Origin: an uncultured Clostridia bacterium
GTDB lineage: Bacteria; Bacillota; Clostridia; Lachnospirales; Lachnospiraceae
Direction of reading: 5' to 3'
Assembly: GCA_948472945.1 (NCBI GenBank)
Contig: CAOKVX010000006.1
Coordinates: 62,001 to 126,000, forward strand
Length of the DNA: 64,000 bases
Under the pieces are notes generated by a model that made no database searches, was not told the origin of the DNA, and worked only from the letters and a program-made list of their open reading frames with translations. Shown piece after piece: positions 1 to 9,181 of the stretch. Positions within the stretch are counted from its first letter, which is position 1. Each line of letters begins with the position of its first letter. Made by a program: the position numbers and the translations under genes.

Positions 1-407
1 TTATAGGAATATTCATAATTATATACGGATTTTTATCAATTATCGACGTCATAGGTAAATTTTCCGTCTACATTGGTAAGCCTGTCAGATGGAAACAAAA
101 TATAGACGCCGACCACAAAATGTTAATTGAAACCGGGCAGAAGCTAACCCGTCTTGCGGAAACTGTTGACAAAATATCATCTACGCTCAATGAGATGGAG
201 CGCAAAAGTAATGAAACAGAAATCAAAAAGCTTAAAGACAGCCTCATCAGATATTACAATGAATATAAAACTATCGGCAAATGGTCAGAACTCGAAAAGG
301 ACGCCTTTTGGGATTTGTTCGACGATTACGAAAAACGCGGCGGCGACGGATATATACACACAATTGTAGAACCCACTATGAGAGGACTGATAGAAATTGA
401 TAAATGA
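1..407 (+). CDS. membrane-anchored phage accessory protein (5' end outside window)
   Basis: The reading frame is open from the left edge of the window, so the start lies upstream. The visible N-terminal part is a hydrophobic stretch rich in Ile and Phe, consistent with a membrane segment, followed by a basic patch and then a charged helical region with heptad-like spacing that could form a coiled coil. The C-terminal third contains several aromatic residues and ends at a TGA that overlaps the start of the following tail fibre gene. Small membrane-anchored coiled-coil proteins are common near tail fibre or lysis genes in Firmicutes prophages, but I do not recognise a named family. The overlap suggests translational coupling with the fibre gene. 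The internal ATG at 120 has no clear ribosome binding site and is probably not the start. Confidence 0.6.
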   Translation, partial: IGIFIIIYGFLSIIDVIGKFSVYIGKPVRWKQNIDADHKMLIETGQKLTRLAETVDKISSTLNEMERKSNETEIKKLKDSLIRYYNEYKTIGKWSELEKDAFWDLFDDYEKRGGDGYIHTIVEPTMRGLIEIDK

Positions 408-3400
408 CATAAGCAAATCTATATGTGACACTATATATCAGGCAGTAGAAAAGAAAAACATAACTTCAAATAAGGATATGACTTATCTATGTACAGTCAC
501 AGAAATATATCCGGACAACCCAAATACTTATCGTCTGACATATGAAAATAATAATTATATTGTCACACTAAATAATATTACCCTAAAATTATGCGACGAA
601 GTACACCTCGTTATACCACAGGGTAATTTTTTAAAAAGATATGTCCTTGAAGACGTTTGCAGCAAATATACAGCAGACTCTGACGCCGTCTTCCCTCCCG
701 CCACACAAACCACTCACGGGCTTATGTCAGCCGAGGACAAGAAAAAACTTGACGAAATTGAGGAACATTCGCAGGCAAATGTTCAGGCAGACTGGCATGC
801 AACGGATTCTTCAAGCGACTCTTTTATAAAAAATAAGCCTATTTCCATGCCCGCATCCGACGTACACGAATGGGCAAAAGCTGAAACTAAACCTGAATAC
901 ACGAAATCTGAAATAGGACTCGGCAATGTACCTAATGTCTCAACAAACGACCAGACACCGTCATTTATCCAAGCCACAGAAAGGACAAATATAACAAGCG
1001 GCGAAAAAGTGTCTGTTATATTTGGCAAAATCAAAAAATGGTTGTTCGATTTAAAAACAGTGGCATTTTCGGGAAGTTATTATGATTTGACCGATAAGCC
1101 GATAATTCCTTCAAAAACCAGTCAACTAACAAATGACAGCGGATTTAAAACAACCGATAACGACACTTGGAAAGCAAACTCAAAAGACAGCGAGGGCTAT
1201 GTAGCCAAAGGAAACGGACATGCTAATCAGGTATGGAAAACTGACGCAAATGGCTACCCTGATTGGAGGGATGAAGAAATTGGATTAACACCAACCAGCA
1301 TAGCTGATTGGGATGCAGCCAGAACTACCGGTTACTATATATCCTCTTATGACGCACAAAATACACCGACTTCACCTAACAACATGATTGAAAAATTTAC
1401 AGGATTTGTTGTAAACAATCATCAAATTGTTTTTTATAAAAGTAAAATTTGGACACGCGATTATAATACGTCATCCAACGGAATCATTGTTTGGAACCAA
1501 TGGAAAGAAGTTACTGCTAATATTAATTCAAAAAACCATGATGGTATTGTAACAAAGGGTTTAAATAATCCAAATAAAATTTGGGGAACTGATAATGATG
1601 GTAATCCCAGTTGGCAAGAAAATTTGGTTGTAGAAGCAAATGGTCAACTCAGTATATCGAACAATATGATCAATTTAAAAAAACAAGGAGCCATTATTTA
1701 TGACTGGGATTCAGCTATAGATAATGGCTTTTATCAATCTATCCACAGTACTCAAAAACCTGTATTAAATAGACCGGATGAAAACCTCTGTCATTTTGGG
1801 TTTGTTGTTTCAACGGCAACTATTAAATATAAAATATTACAATTTGTATGGTCTGTAGGAAACAATAATACAACTAAATTATATAAAAGGGAGTGTAATA
1901 ATCCGACCGGATTATCTTCATGGACCGCTTGGACAGATGTCGAAACATTAAATGTAGTTCCAGTTTCCAATTGGAATAATGCAACTACTACCGGATTTTA
2001 TATTTGTACAAAAGATACTGAAAATGAAAATAATATTACAAATGGTTTTGTTAGTAGAAAAGGCAGCTACATTTATCAGTTAGTTTATAATGTAAATAAT
2101 GGGATTATTAAAACCAGAAATGGCGGTGTGGTATCCATTCCAAGTCAAGGGATGACGGAGGTTCAGTGGGGGAATTGGATTAATATATTTGAAAAATTTC
2201 TTCCAAAGTCAGGCGGTATTTTGACTGGCGAGTTGTCAACATTAGGAGGTACTATAGTAGCTCGCAGATATGGTGTATCTGGTGTTAATGGCTATGTAAA
2301 TTTTGCAAGAATTGAAATATTAAAGAGATACATTAACCATACAATAGAACTAGATATTGCAGGAAGAGGAAGAAAATCAACAACAAGAATTTACATATTA
2401 TTCAAAAACGAAAACTCCGTAGACCCTCAATTAAATAGTTTTTTAAAAGAGGGTGACTGCTCTTATCCAATATATATAGTAAAAAGCACAACTTCAACCT
2501 GGGACTTATATGCGCCTAAATCAGAACCGTATGCTTCTGTTTCGATATTTAATATACATGCAGCCATTGATGATAAAAATATTAAAATCTTAATACCAGA
2601 TAATGCTCTTTCCGAGACAATTCCTAACGGCGCAATTAGCGCAAATATATGTGGGGAAGTCAAAAAATCAGAGATAGCTGCTACCTTGGAAGGTTCTTCT
2701 GATATTTTAATGGATTATAAAAACACTGTAGGTTTCAAGACAAATGTTGATGATTATGAGTATGATCATAGATATACGACAGTAATTGGACATAAAGAAA
2801 TCAAGTCTTTTACAATTAATGCGTTTAGAATTCCCAACTTATATGAACTTAATTCTTTCTACCTTGGAGTTACCGGATATGTACAAACATGTTTACTTCC
2901 AAATGAACGTGAAAAGTATGATTTGGGTGAAGCAGGCAGGGAATGGAAACAAATATATTCTAACAATGCCGTTATTTCAACATCAGACCGTAATCAAAAA
3001 AAAGACATAAAAAATTTAGATGATAAATGGATTAACTTCTTCATGCTGCTACAGCCAAAATCTTATATATTCAAATATGGAGAATCAGGCAGGACGCACG
3101 TCGGTTTCATATCTCAGGATGTAGAAATAGCTCTTGAACAGTGCGGGCTGACTGCCTTTGATTTTGCAGGATTCTGCAAAGACCAAATGACTGAACACAA
3201 AGCAGAAGGAATAGTTCATAATGCCAATGCTGAAACCTGTAAGGAACATAAAATGTTTGATGAAGACGGTAATCCTGTATATATCTATTCACTTAGATAT
3301 GAAGAATTTATAGCCTTAAATACAATGATGATACAAAAATTATATACTAAAAACATAGATTTTGAAGAAAGGCTAAGTAAATTAGAACAAGTATTAATTA

Positions 3401-3408
3401 ATAATTAA
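397..3408 (+). CDS. phage tail fibre/tailspike with C-terminal S74 chaperone domain
   Basis: This 1003-residue protein should form the trimeric receptor-binding fibre of a tail. The C-terminal ~150 residues match the peptidase S74 intramolecular chaperone: a Ser-Asp-Arg motif with the candidate catalytic pair Ser863 and Lys868 (Ser, five residues, Lys), followed by the typical Lys-Asp-Ile and a Gly-Phe-Ile-Ser-Gln-Asp motif. In this family the chaperone promotes trimerisation and then cleaves itself off. The middle holds three repeats starting with Trp-Asp/Asn-x-Ala and Gly-Phe/Tyr-Tyr near residues 305, 437 and 528 that resemble pyocin-knob domains. A 'Trp-x-Ala-x-Gly-Asn' hinge-like segment precedes them. 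Translation probably starts at TTG 397, behind an AGAGGA sequence, and overlaps the previous gene by 11 bp. The receptor is unknown. Confidence 0.85.
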   Translation: MINDISKSICDTIYQAVEKKNITSNKDMTYLCTVTEIYPDNPNTYRLTYENNNYIVTLNNITLKLCDEVHLVIPQGNFLKRYVLEDVCSKYTADSDAVFPPATQTTHGLMSAEDKKKLDEIEEHSQANVQADWHATDSSSDSFIKNKPISMPASDVHEWAKAETKPEYTKSEIGLGNVPNVSTNDQTPSFIQATERTNITSGEKVSVIFGKIKKWLFDLKTVAFSGSYYDLTDKPIIPSKTSQLTNDSGFKTTDNDTWKANSKDSEGYVAKGNGHANQVWKTDANGYPDWRDEEIGLTPTSIADWDAARTTGYYISSYDAQNTPTSPNNMIEKFTGFVVNNHQIVFYKSKIWTRDYNTSSNGIIVWNQWKEVTANINSKNHDGIVTKGLNNPNKIWGTDNDGNPSWQENLVVEANGQLSISNNMINLKKQGAIIYDWDSAIDNGFYQSIHSTQKPVLNRPDENLCHFGFVVSTATIKYKILQFVWSVGNNNTTKLYKRECNNPTGLSSWTAWTDVETLNVVPVSNWNNATTTGFYICTKDTENENNITNGFVSRKGSYIYQLVYNVNNGIIKTRNGGVVSIPSQGMTEVQWGNWINIFEKFLPKSGGILTGELSTLGGTIVARRYGVSGVNGYVNFARIEILKRYINHTIELDIAGRGRKSTTRIYILFKNENSVDPQLNSFLKEGDCSYPIYIVKSTTSTWDLYAPKSEPYASVSIFNIHAAIDDKNIKILIPDNALSETIPNGAISANICGEVKKSEIAATLEGSSDILMDYKNTVGFKTNVDDYEYDHRYTTVIGHKEIKSFTINAFRIPNLYELNSFYLGVTGYVQTCLLPNEREKYDLGEAGREWKQIYSNNAVISTSDRNQKKDIKNLDDKWINFFMLLQPKSYIFKYGESGRTHVGFISQDVEIALEQCGLTAFDFAGFCKDQMTEHKAEGIVHNANAETCKEHKMFDEDGNPVYIYSLRYEEFIALNTMMIQKLYTKNIDFEERLSKLEQVLINN

Positions 3409-3501
3409 CACTTTAACTTACGACGCAAAACACATTACTTAATGTGGTTTGTAATATATAAAAGAAAATAATAAAAAATAATTAAAACTGGAGGTATCAA
3501 T

Positions 3502-4731
3502 ATGATATTAGAAAACGTAACAATTGCAGATGGACAAAAATATAAACCAGATGAGGAAATTTGGGACTTAGGAAGTTTTGTTGCAACAAGCGGAATTCAT
3601 AAAAAAAGAAATTATGAGGGATTATCAAAAGATATAGAAAAACTCCCGCATTATGTAGACACAGGAAGTTCCGCTTTTTGTTTAGATACCGGAGATTATT
3701 ATAAGTATCTCCGGTCAACAGATACATGGTATAAAATTAAAGGTATTCAGTCATCATCATCAGGCGGCGGTGTATCTGATTATAAAGACTTAAATGGAAA
3801 ACCGCAGATTAATGGTGTTACTCTTCAGGGAAACCTAACATTAGAAGATCTGGGAATAAAAGAGACAAATACGCCTATAGGTGAAATAATCAGTTTTATG
3901 GGAAATACTGCGCCTAAAAATTACCTTGTTTGTGATGGAGCAGAGTATAATATCTCCGAATATCAAGAACTTGCCAATCATTTTACCGAAGAATTTGGTT
4001 CTGCGAATTATTTTGGCGGTGATGGAGAAACCACCTTTTCTGTACCTGATTTACGTGGCGAGTTTCTTAGAGGCAGCGGTACTGCTGCCAGAAACACCGG
4101 TACCGGTGTTTCTGTTGGAAATCATCAGGATGCTACTTCACAAATGTTTATTGGATACAATAAAAATGACCCGTCATTTTGGGTAGATACTTCTATCTTG
4201 CCGGATAATAAAAATACGTTTGCCGCATCTAATTATGATAAGATAAGCGTGTCATCTTCAAATGTTGGACGTTCAGTTCACTTAAATGATTGGAGCGGGG
4301 CCAAAGGTACAACTACATTTACTTCAAGACCTACAAATACATCTGTGCTATATTGTATTAAATATAAATCTACCCCATCTAATTCTTCTACGGATAACGA
4401 AATCATTACGTATAAAGATATTTCAAATGAAATCTCTTTAACAAGTAGCAATTTAGAATTAAATTATGCATATATAGAAAATAATATAATAAATATTTCC
4501 GTTCAGGGAACTTTACCTGTAGGCCGAAATACTTTTGCAAAGATATTAAATGAAAAATATAAACCTAGATACAAAATCTTTGGAATTTGGTATCCTTGTA
4601 TAGATGAAACTGATATAAGCAAAGTAACTTATCTACAAATAGATGAACAGGGTGATTTATATGCTTATGTCGCACGCAGCTTAAATAATATAGTCAGAAT
4701 GAATTTTTCTTATCCTATGAAAACATCTTAA
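3502..4731 (+). CDS. phage tail collar-domain protein, copy 1
   Basis: This 409-residue protein carries a tail collar domain: the block Pro-Ile-Gly-Glu-Ile-Ile, a Cys-Asp-Gly turn, then Tyr-Phe-Gly-Gly-Asp-Gly and Pro-Asp-Leu-Arg-Gly-Glu-Phe-Leu-Arg-Gly (residues ~125-195). Such domains sit at the tips of phage or tailocin fibres. A glycine/serine-rich linker near residue 90 separates an N-terminal docking part from the collar. The next gene encodes a near copy. The two share the N-terminal ~190 residues, a Val-Gly-x-His-Gln-x-Ala-Thr motif and a Thr-Ser-Arg-Pro-Thr-Asn-Thr-Ser-Val-Leu-Tyr stretch, but differ in the tip between them and in the C-terminal tail. This copy has an extra ~95-residue beta-rich C-terminus. 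Start ATG lies 7 bp behind GGAGG. Confidence 0.82.
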   Translation: MILENVTIADGQKYKPDEEIWDLGSFVATSGIHKKRNYEGLSKDIEKLPHYVDTGSSAFCLDTGDYYKYLRSTDTWYKIKGIQSSSSGGGVSDYKDLNGKPQINGVTLQGNLTLEDLGIKETNTPIGEIISFMGNTAPKNYLVCDGAEYNISEYQELANHFTEEFGSANYFGGDGETTFSVPDLRGEFLRGSGTAARNTGTGVSVGNHQDATSQMFIGYNKNDPSFWVDTSILPDNKNTFAASNYDKISVSSSNVGRSVHLNDWSGAKGTTTFTSRPTNTSVLYCIKYKSTPSNSSTDNEIITYKDISNEISLTSSNLELNYAYIENNIINISVQGTLPVGRNTFAKILNEKYKPRYKIFGIWYPCIDETDISKVTYLQIDEQGDLYAYVARSLNNIVRMNFSYPMKTS

Positions 4732-4814
4732 AAAATCTAATTATTTATTAAATAAATTAACACATCTTAACGCCTTACACTAATATTATAATCACCAAAA
4801 ATGGAGGAAATAAA

Positions 4815-5798
4815 ATGAGAAGACAAAATATAACAATTGTAGATGGGAAAAAATACAAGCCGGGTGATGAAATATGGGATCTGGGAAGTTTTGTTGCAAC
4901 AAGTTCAAATCGTAAGAAACGAAACTACGAGGGATTATCAAAAGATATAGAAAAGCTTCCGCATTATGTAGACACCGGCAGTTCCGCTTTCTGTTTAGAT
5001 ACCGGAGACTATTATAAATATCTTAGGTCGACAGACACATGGTATAAAATCAAAAGTATTCAGTCATCAGGTGGTGGCGGTGTATCTGATTATAAGGATT
5101 TAAATGGAAAACCGCAGATTAACGGTGTTACTCTTCAGGGAAACTTAACATTACAAGATTTAGGATTAAATGAATCGAATACACCTATAGGTGAAATAAT
5201 CAGTTATATGGGAAATACTGCACCTGATAATTACCTCATTTGTGACGGGTCAGAATATAATATTTCCGAATATCAGGAGCTTGCCAATCATTTTACGAAA
5301 GAATTTGGTTCCGCAAATTATTTTGGCGGCGATGGAGAAACTACTTTTTCTGTTCCTGATTTACGTGGCGAGTTCCTTAGAGGCAGCGGAAACAACAGTC
5401 ATATAAATTCATTTACTATGGATTCAGAGGGAAATGGAAACGATGTTGGAAAACACCAATCGGCTACAGTAACACCCCCTGTCGGCGTTTCGTTTGAAAG
5501 CAATACTCAATATATGTCAGTTGCCAAAAACGGCGGACAAATGTGGGATGGTTTCAAGTATGAAGATTCAGCAAGTGATAGAGCATGTAATAATTCGTAT
5601 ATTGATATATCAGGATCAAATACAAATAAAAGAGTAGCATTTATTACCTCAAGACCTACAAACACATCCGTACTATATTGTATTAAGTTTAAAGCTACAT
5701 ATAATACAAAACATGAAACTAATATTTCATTTAATGAAGATGGCAATCTTGTCGTTACTATAAATGATATACAGAAAGTATTTTCCCCAAAACAATAA
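4815..5798 (+). CDS. phage tail collar-domain protein, copy 2 with different tip
   Basis: This 327-residue protein is a tandem paralogue of the preceding gene and has the same collar signature (Cys-Asp-Gly, Tyr-Phe-Gly-Gly-Asp-Gly, Pro-Asp-Leu-Arg-Gly-Glu). Its first ~190 residues are almost identical to copy 1 apart from a shorter glycine-rich linker. The residues between Leu-Arg-Gly-Ser-Gly and the shared Thr-Ser-Arg-Pro-Thr-Asn-Thr segment are unrelated in detail, and the C-terminal tail is only ~35 residues. The pair therefore looks like two alternative or simultaneously displayed tips on one framework. The start at ATG 4815 follows GGAGG. A rho-independent terminator lies just after the gene, so the fibre operon probably ends here. 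Confidence 0.82.
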   Translation: MRRQNITIVDGKKYKPGDEIWDLGSFVATSSNRKKRNYEGLSKDIEKLPHYVDTGSSAFCLDTGDYYKYLRSTDTWYKIKSIQSSGGGGVSDYKDLNGKPQINGVTLQGNLTLQDLGLNESNTPIGEIISYMGNTAPDNYLICDGSEYNISEYQELANHFTKEFGSANYFGGDGETTFSVPDLRGEFLRGSGNNSHINSFTMDSEGNGNDVGKHQSATVTPPVGVSFESNTQYMSVAKNGGQMWDGFKYEDSASDRACNNSYIDISGSNTNKRVAFITSRPTNTSVLYCIKFKATYNTKHETNISFNEDGNLVVTINDIQKVFSPKQ

Positions 5799-5825
5799 AA
5801 TTGAACTAATTCAACAATAAATTTA

Positions 5826-5870
5826 AGCAAGAGAGATGTTTATATTAATCTTCTCTCTTGCTTTTGTTTT
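5826..5870 (+). terminator. rho-independent terminator after the collar genes
   Basis: A perfect 11-bp stem (AGCAAGAGAGA at 5826-5836 paired with TCTCTCTTGCT at 5852-5862) with a 15-nt loop is followed by a T-rich tract (TTTGTTTTTT). It lies 28 bp after the stop of the second collar gene and should end transcription of the fibre operon. Confidence 0.85.
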
Positions 5871-5901
5871 TTACATTAATATGAATCCGGAGGAAATCAT
5901 A

Positions 5902-6264
5902 ATGATTAACAGACTAAAAAAATATTTAGAATACAGGCTCAACAAAAAAATAGCCAAAATGGAGCTTACAAAACTGGCAGCTAATACTCTTCCCATAATT
6001 AATAACTTTTCATGTGCAGGCGGCGATATCATAAAATTAGTGACAAAACTTGCGGCAGAAACAAAAAATATTGAAGGGGAGAGGCTTATTGAAATTGTAA
6101 TTAATGAGTTGTCAAATTTGCTTAAAACCAATAACCGCCGTCTCACAGAGGTCTTAACTTATATCGCGGGACTTACGCCTGACGAAATAAATGAAATCTT
6201 AATACACACTATAGCTGAAACAATCAACGATACGTCAAAGGTCGATAAAAGTCGAAATTTATGA
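5902..6264 (+). CDS. small helical hypothetical protein of the phage region
   Basis: I do not recognise this 120-residue protein. It is predominantly helical: a basic N-terminus rich in Lys and Arg (first 25 residues), then alternating hydrophobic and charged residues. No cysteine motif, signal peptide or membrane segment is evident. The start at ATG 5902 is chosen because a strong GGAGG lies at 5889-5893; an earlier in-frame ATG at 5836 falls inside the terminator hairpin and has no such site. The last codons overlap the paired GTCGA boxes of the next promoter, so the end of this gene doubles as a regulatory region. Confidence 0.6.
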   Translation: MINRLKKYLEYRLNKKIAKMELTKLAANTLPIINNFSCAGGDIIKLVTKLAAETKNIEGERLIEIVINELSNLLKTNNRRLTEVLTYIAGLTPDEINEILIHTIAETINDTSKVDKSRNL

Positions 6265-6318
6265 TTTGAAATTTTGTCCTAAATAACTTAACATATTTAT
6301 ATATAGTTAATCTAAGTA
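6241..6318 (+). promoter_or_regulatory. promoter A with tandem 0A-like boxes and inverted repeat
   Basis: Two GTCGA boxes start at 6241 (GTCGAT) and 6251 (GTCGAA), exactly 10 bp apart. A -35 (TTGAAA, 6266-6271) starts 15 bp after the second box and is followed by a 17-bp spacer and a -10 (TAACAT, 6289-6294). Six bases later come the half-sites TATATAG (6300-6306) and CTAAGTA (6312-6318). The same spacing recurs at 19,795, 21,006 and 25,770. GTCGA matches the core of the Spo0A target (0A box) and the downstream gene encodes a Spo0A-type DNA-binding domain, so autoregulation is inferred. Confidence 0.75.
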
Positions 6319-6343
6319 ACGCTACATAGGAGAAAATTTAGAA

Positions 6344-6808
6344 ATGGACTATGATAAAATAACAATCGCTATTCTTAAATATTTAGGAATAAGCTACACA
6401 TACAAGGGTTGTTACTACATCGTATCATGCATAAAGTTCATACATGAAAACAAAACTACATTCCTCCCAGCCACAAAAATATTATATGTTTACGTGGCAA
6501 GACAGCACAAAACATCTAGTAAATGTGTAGAAAAAAACATCCGCAAGGTTATTGAGATTATTTGGAAACTTGACAAAAATAAAAGCCTGTTAAGCAAAAT
6601 ATTTGATAAAGATTATCTCACTAACAAGCCGGGAAATATTGAATTTTTATTGTCACTTTATAATCATATCGAAAGCAGCAAGTATATTGAACAAATTTTG
6701 TATTCGCTGAAAGATAACATAAATTATACATGTCCAATTGATAACAAGCCTTGCGGATTATGTAGTGAAATTATTAATAAAATAGTCAATGAATTGTACG
6801 TACAATGA
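6344..6808 (+). CDS. stand-alone Spo0A C-terminal-domain protein, copy 1
   Basis: This 154-residue protein corresponds to the DNA-binding effector domain of the sporulation regulator Spo0A without the phosphoreceiver domain. Family landmarks are visible in order: a Lys-Gly-x-x-Tyr-Ile helix start, Thr-Lys-Ile-Leu-Tyr, Ala-Arg-Gln-x-x-x-Thr-Ser, Cys-Val-Glu-Lys-Asn-Ile-Arg-Lys-Val-Ile-Glu, Trp, and Lys-Pro-Gly-Asn-x-Glu-Phe. In place of a normal Spo0A end it has an extra ~40 residues with Cys-x6-Cys-x2-Cys. All six paralogues in this window have these cysteines plus one after Lys-Gly and one before Val-Glu-Lys. It is followed at 45 bp by copy 2 and preceded by promoter A. It should bind DNA. 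The signal that controls it is unknown; metal or redox sensing by the cysteines is speculation. Confidence 0.75.
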   Translation: MDYDKITIAILKYLGISYTYKGCYYIVSCIKFIHENKTTFLPATKILYVYVARQHKTSSKCVEKNIRKVIEIIWKLDKNKSLLSKIFDKDYLTNKPGNIEFLLSLYNHIESSKYIEQILYSLKDNINYTCPIDNKPCGLCSEIINKIVNELYVQ

Positions 6809-6853
6809 AAGCGCATAACCCAAAATACAAACGCATCGGAGAATAAACAAATA

Positions 6854-7312
6854 ATGGAATATAGTCAGATTTCAATCGGTATCTTAAAACAGCTAAAGGT
6901 ATACAATGTATATAAGGGTTGCGACTACATAGTATCAAGCATACAATTTATACACGACAATAAATCAACATACCTGCCTATCACCAAAATATTATATACC
7001 GATATCGCAAAACAATACAACACATCAAACCAGTGCGTTGAGAAGAACATTCGCAAAGTTATTGATAGCATATGGAAAATAGAGAAAAACAAAAGAATAC
7101 TAATAAAGATTTTCGGACCGGATATATCCAAAAAACCGGGCAACACAGAATTCCTGTTATCTCTATATAACCATATAGAGTCAAGCGAACATGCGGAATA
7201 TTTATATAAAATAAACAGGGATAAAATCAAATATATTTGTCCATTAAACAACAAGCCATGCAGGTTCTGCAATGAAATACTCTTTAAAATCATTAGAAAA
7301 TTATTCAGATAA
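6854..7312 (+). CDS. stand-alone Spo0A C-terminal-domain protein, copy 2
   Basis: This 152-residue paralogue of the preceding gene has the same Spo0A effector-domain landmarks (Thr-Lys-Ile-Leu-Tyr, Ile-Ala-Lys-Gln-Tyr-Asn-Thr-Ser, Cys-Val-Glu-Lys-Asn-Ile-Arg-Lys-Val-Ile, Lys-Pro-Gly-Asn-Thr-Glu-Phe) and the C-terminal Cys-x6-Cys-x2-Cys motif. It lacks its own GTCGA box promoter; only 45 bp separate it from copy 1, with CGGAG ahead of the ATG, so the two are probably cotranscribed. Coexpression of two related DNA-binding domains raises the possibility of heterodimers on tandem boxes. A stem-loop follows the gene. Confidence 0.75.
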   Translation: MEYSQISIGILKQLKVYNVYKGCDYIVSSIQFIHDNKSTYLPITKILYTDIAKQYNTSNQCVEKNIRKVIDSIWKIEKNKRILIKIFGPDISKKPGNTEFLLSLYNHIESSEHAEYLYKINRDKIKYICPLNNKPCRFCNEILFKIIRKLFR

Positions 7313-7345
7313 CATTTCATCAACTCATATATAACATCTTATCCA

Positions 7346-7383
7346 TACATTTTAGCAACTTAAATTATATCAGCTAAAATGTA
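7346..7383 (+). terminator. stem-loop after Spo0A-domain copy 2
   Basis: TACATTTTAGC (7346-7356) pairs perfectly with GCTAAAATGTA (7373-7383) around a 16-nt loop. A short T-run (ATTTTT) follows after about 10 bp. It may act as a weak terminator between the regulators and the tape measure gene. The rest of 7313-7527 holds nothing else I can name apart from the GGAGG of the next gene. Confidence 0.5.
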
Positions 7384-7527
7384 ACGTCAATCATTTTTCG
7401 AACATCAATAAAAACAAAGCAGAATAAGAAAGTGATAACATACACTAAGTAATTTCACAAAAACACTGTAGACAAAATTAATCATAAGATTATTTCAAAA
7501 TACACACAACAAAGGAGGAACTACTAT

Positions 7528-8640
7528 ATGGCAGACTTTGATTTAAAGGCACTGTACGGTGCACTTGGAAAGCTGCTGTCATCCATAGACCCCGGCATAC
7601 AAGCCGTAAGGAAACTTGATACAGAGATGACAGACCTCAAGCTCTCAACCAACGCAACCACCAAGGAATTAAAAGATTTTTACTACAGCTCTACAGACAT
7701 AGCAAATCAGCTTGGAAAGTCAACGAAAGAAGTCATGTCCCAGACAAACGAGTGGACCAGACTGGGCTACAGCATAAAGGAAGCATCCGCGCTCGCCAAA
7801 AACACTATGATTCTCGAATCAATATCCCCCGGTATGGACATGGGCGCGGCGGCAGACAGCCTGACAAACACACTTAAATCATTCAGGCTTGATGCTGACG
7901 AAGCACTCGATGGAATCATTAACAAAATAAACATAATCGGAAACTCCGGTTCTCTCAGTAACGCGGGTATAGCAGACATACTTAACAGCTCGTCTGAAGC
8001 AATGTCAAAAGCAAACAACACACTGGAGGAAACAATAGCGCTTAGTGCGGCCGCATCACAGGCAACAACAGACACTGGCATGATAAGTGACACACTGAAC
8101 GCATTGGCGGATAACATACAGGAAAAGAGCCTGTTAATCAGTAATTTAACCCAAAGCACATCCGCACCGGACGGAATAAGCCTGTTCACTGCTGCAGACA
8201 ACGACACTTTCCGGTCGACATATCAGATACTGTCCGACATCTCGTCGGTATGGAACGACATGGACACCGGAAACCGCGAACAGCTCATAAGCTCACTCGC
8301 AGATGGTGAAAGCGGCGAAATACTGTCTTCCATAATAACAAACTTTGACACGGCAAGAAATTCAATGGACCTAATGGCAGACTCGGCCGGCAGCGCCATG
8401 CAGAGCATGGGCGAAGTTTACGACAGCCTTGACTACAAACTAAACAGACTGTCGGAGACAGGTATGGGAATTGCAAGGAACCTGTTTGGCGGCAATGAAA
8501 TGAAGACTGTTGTGGATGGAATAAATTCCGTTGGAAATGCCGTTGAGTGGGTTACGGATAAAATTGGACTGCTTGGCACAATTGGCGCCGGAGCCGGGCT
8601 GTTTGCCGGAATAAAGAACGCAGGTAGGGCGCAATGTTGA
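7528..8640 (+). CDS. tail tape measure protein, N-terminal part (interrupted gene)
   Basis: This 370-residue open frame is the N-terminal core of a TP901-type phage tail tape measure protein, which scaffolds and sets the length of a non-contractile or contractile tail. The visible core includes the conserved Leu-Gly-Lys-Ser-Thr-Lys-Glu-Val and Gly-Tyr-Ser-Ile-Lys-Glu-Ala blocks (residues ~55-80), Ala-Asp-Ser-Leu-Thr-Asn-Thr-Leu-Lys, and Ser-Asp-Ile-Ser-Ser-Val-Trp-Asn-Asp (residues ~235). Tape measure proteins are normally far longer; this frame ends after a Gly-rich hydrophobic stretch, where a non-coding insertion begins. The remaining ~1650 residues are encoded from 9855 in another frame. 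The start follows AAAGGAGGA. The gene is either broken or restored by RNA splicing. Confidence 0.8.
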   Translation: MADFDLKALYGALGKLLSSIDPGIQAVRKLDTEMTDLKLSTNATTKELKDFYYSSTDIANQLGKSTKEVMSQTNEWTRLGYSIKEASALAKNTMILESISPGMDMGAAADSLTNTLKSFRLDADEALDGIINKINIIGNSGSLSNAGIADILNSSSEAMSKANNTLEETIALSAAASQATTDTGMISDTLNALADNIQEKSLLISNLTQSTSAPDGISLFTAADNDTFRSTYQILSDISSVWNDMDTGNREQLISSLADGESGEILSSIITNFDTARNSMDLMADSAGSAMQSMGEVYDSLDYKLNRLSETGMGIARNLFGGNEMKTVVDGINSVGNAVEWVTDKIGLLGTIGAGAGLFAGIKNAGRAQC

Positions 8641-9181
8641 CCCTCACACGAATATGCCTGCAGTAATATATTTCCCTGTTCAGAGGGCAGGTCTTTTATA
8701 TTACCCTTTGTGGAATACACAATTGAATCCCGTGTGGAACCAACCACCGCATATCTTTTTAAGATATGGCAGATATGGCATCCCTCTGCATATGGATGCA
8801 CCCTTTAGCAGTTAAGGGTCTTGAAAGCCGGTATACATATGCTACTACTCCCCTGAGTGGCAACACAAAAGGCAAAGTGACAATGCAGCATATGACGGTA
8901 ACGAGCAGATGACAGCGTACAGTATGTACAGAAATCCTCTTAAGGATGGAAATCTCACACGATGAGTGCTAATCCCAGAGAGCATCAGGGCGGGCGGTGT
9001 CAGGTGAAATTCCTGATGCTGTAAGGAGTGCTCCGGACTTTGCCGATTGTAACGGTTAGTAACTGCCGTCAGGAATCTTGCCTCCTGCGTTTACACTTTT
9101 GTGGAACCCTCGTTACTGGGGTGGGTGAGGAAGTAACAATTTTATGAAAAAACATCTGTTAATATTGCGTAATATAATATA
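8641..9181 (+). other. structured non-coding insertion splitting the tape measure gene
   Basis: No convincing coding frame exists here. The segment is richer in G+C than its flanks and full of short stem-loops, for example AGCATCAGG (8981-8989) with CCTGATGCT (9012-9020), and ACCCTT (8800-8805) with AAGGGT (8814-8819). Many GNRA-like and bulged A-rich loops suggest a folded RNA. A mobile intron or other structured RNA element is the obvious idea, because it interrupts a conserved phage gene, but I could not find a group II domain V signature or a clear group I P7 core, so the class is unresolved. No reverse transcriptase, endonuclease or transposase is present. Confidence 0.45.

Noticed and set aside
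5836-5901. N-terminal extension with a hydrophobic stretch for the small protein at 5902
   Set aside because: It would be encoded by the terminator hairpin; the GGAGG supports ATG 5902.
8641-9181. Group II intron or group I intron call for the insertion
   Set aside because: No domain V hairpin or P7 core was recognised and no intron-encoded protein is present; left as an unresolved structured insertion.
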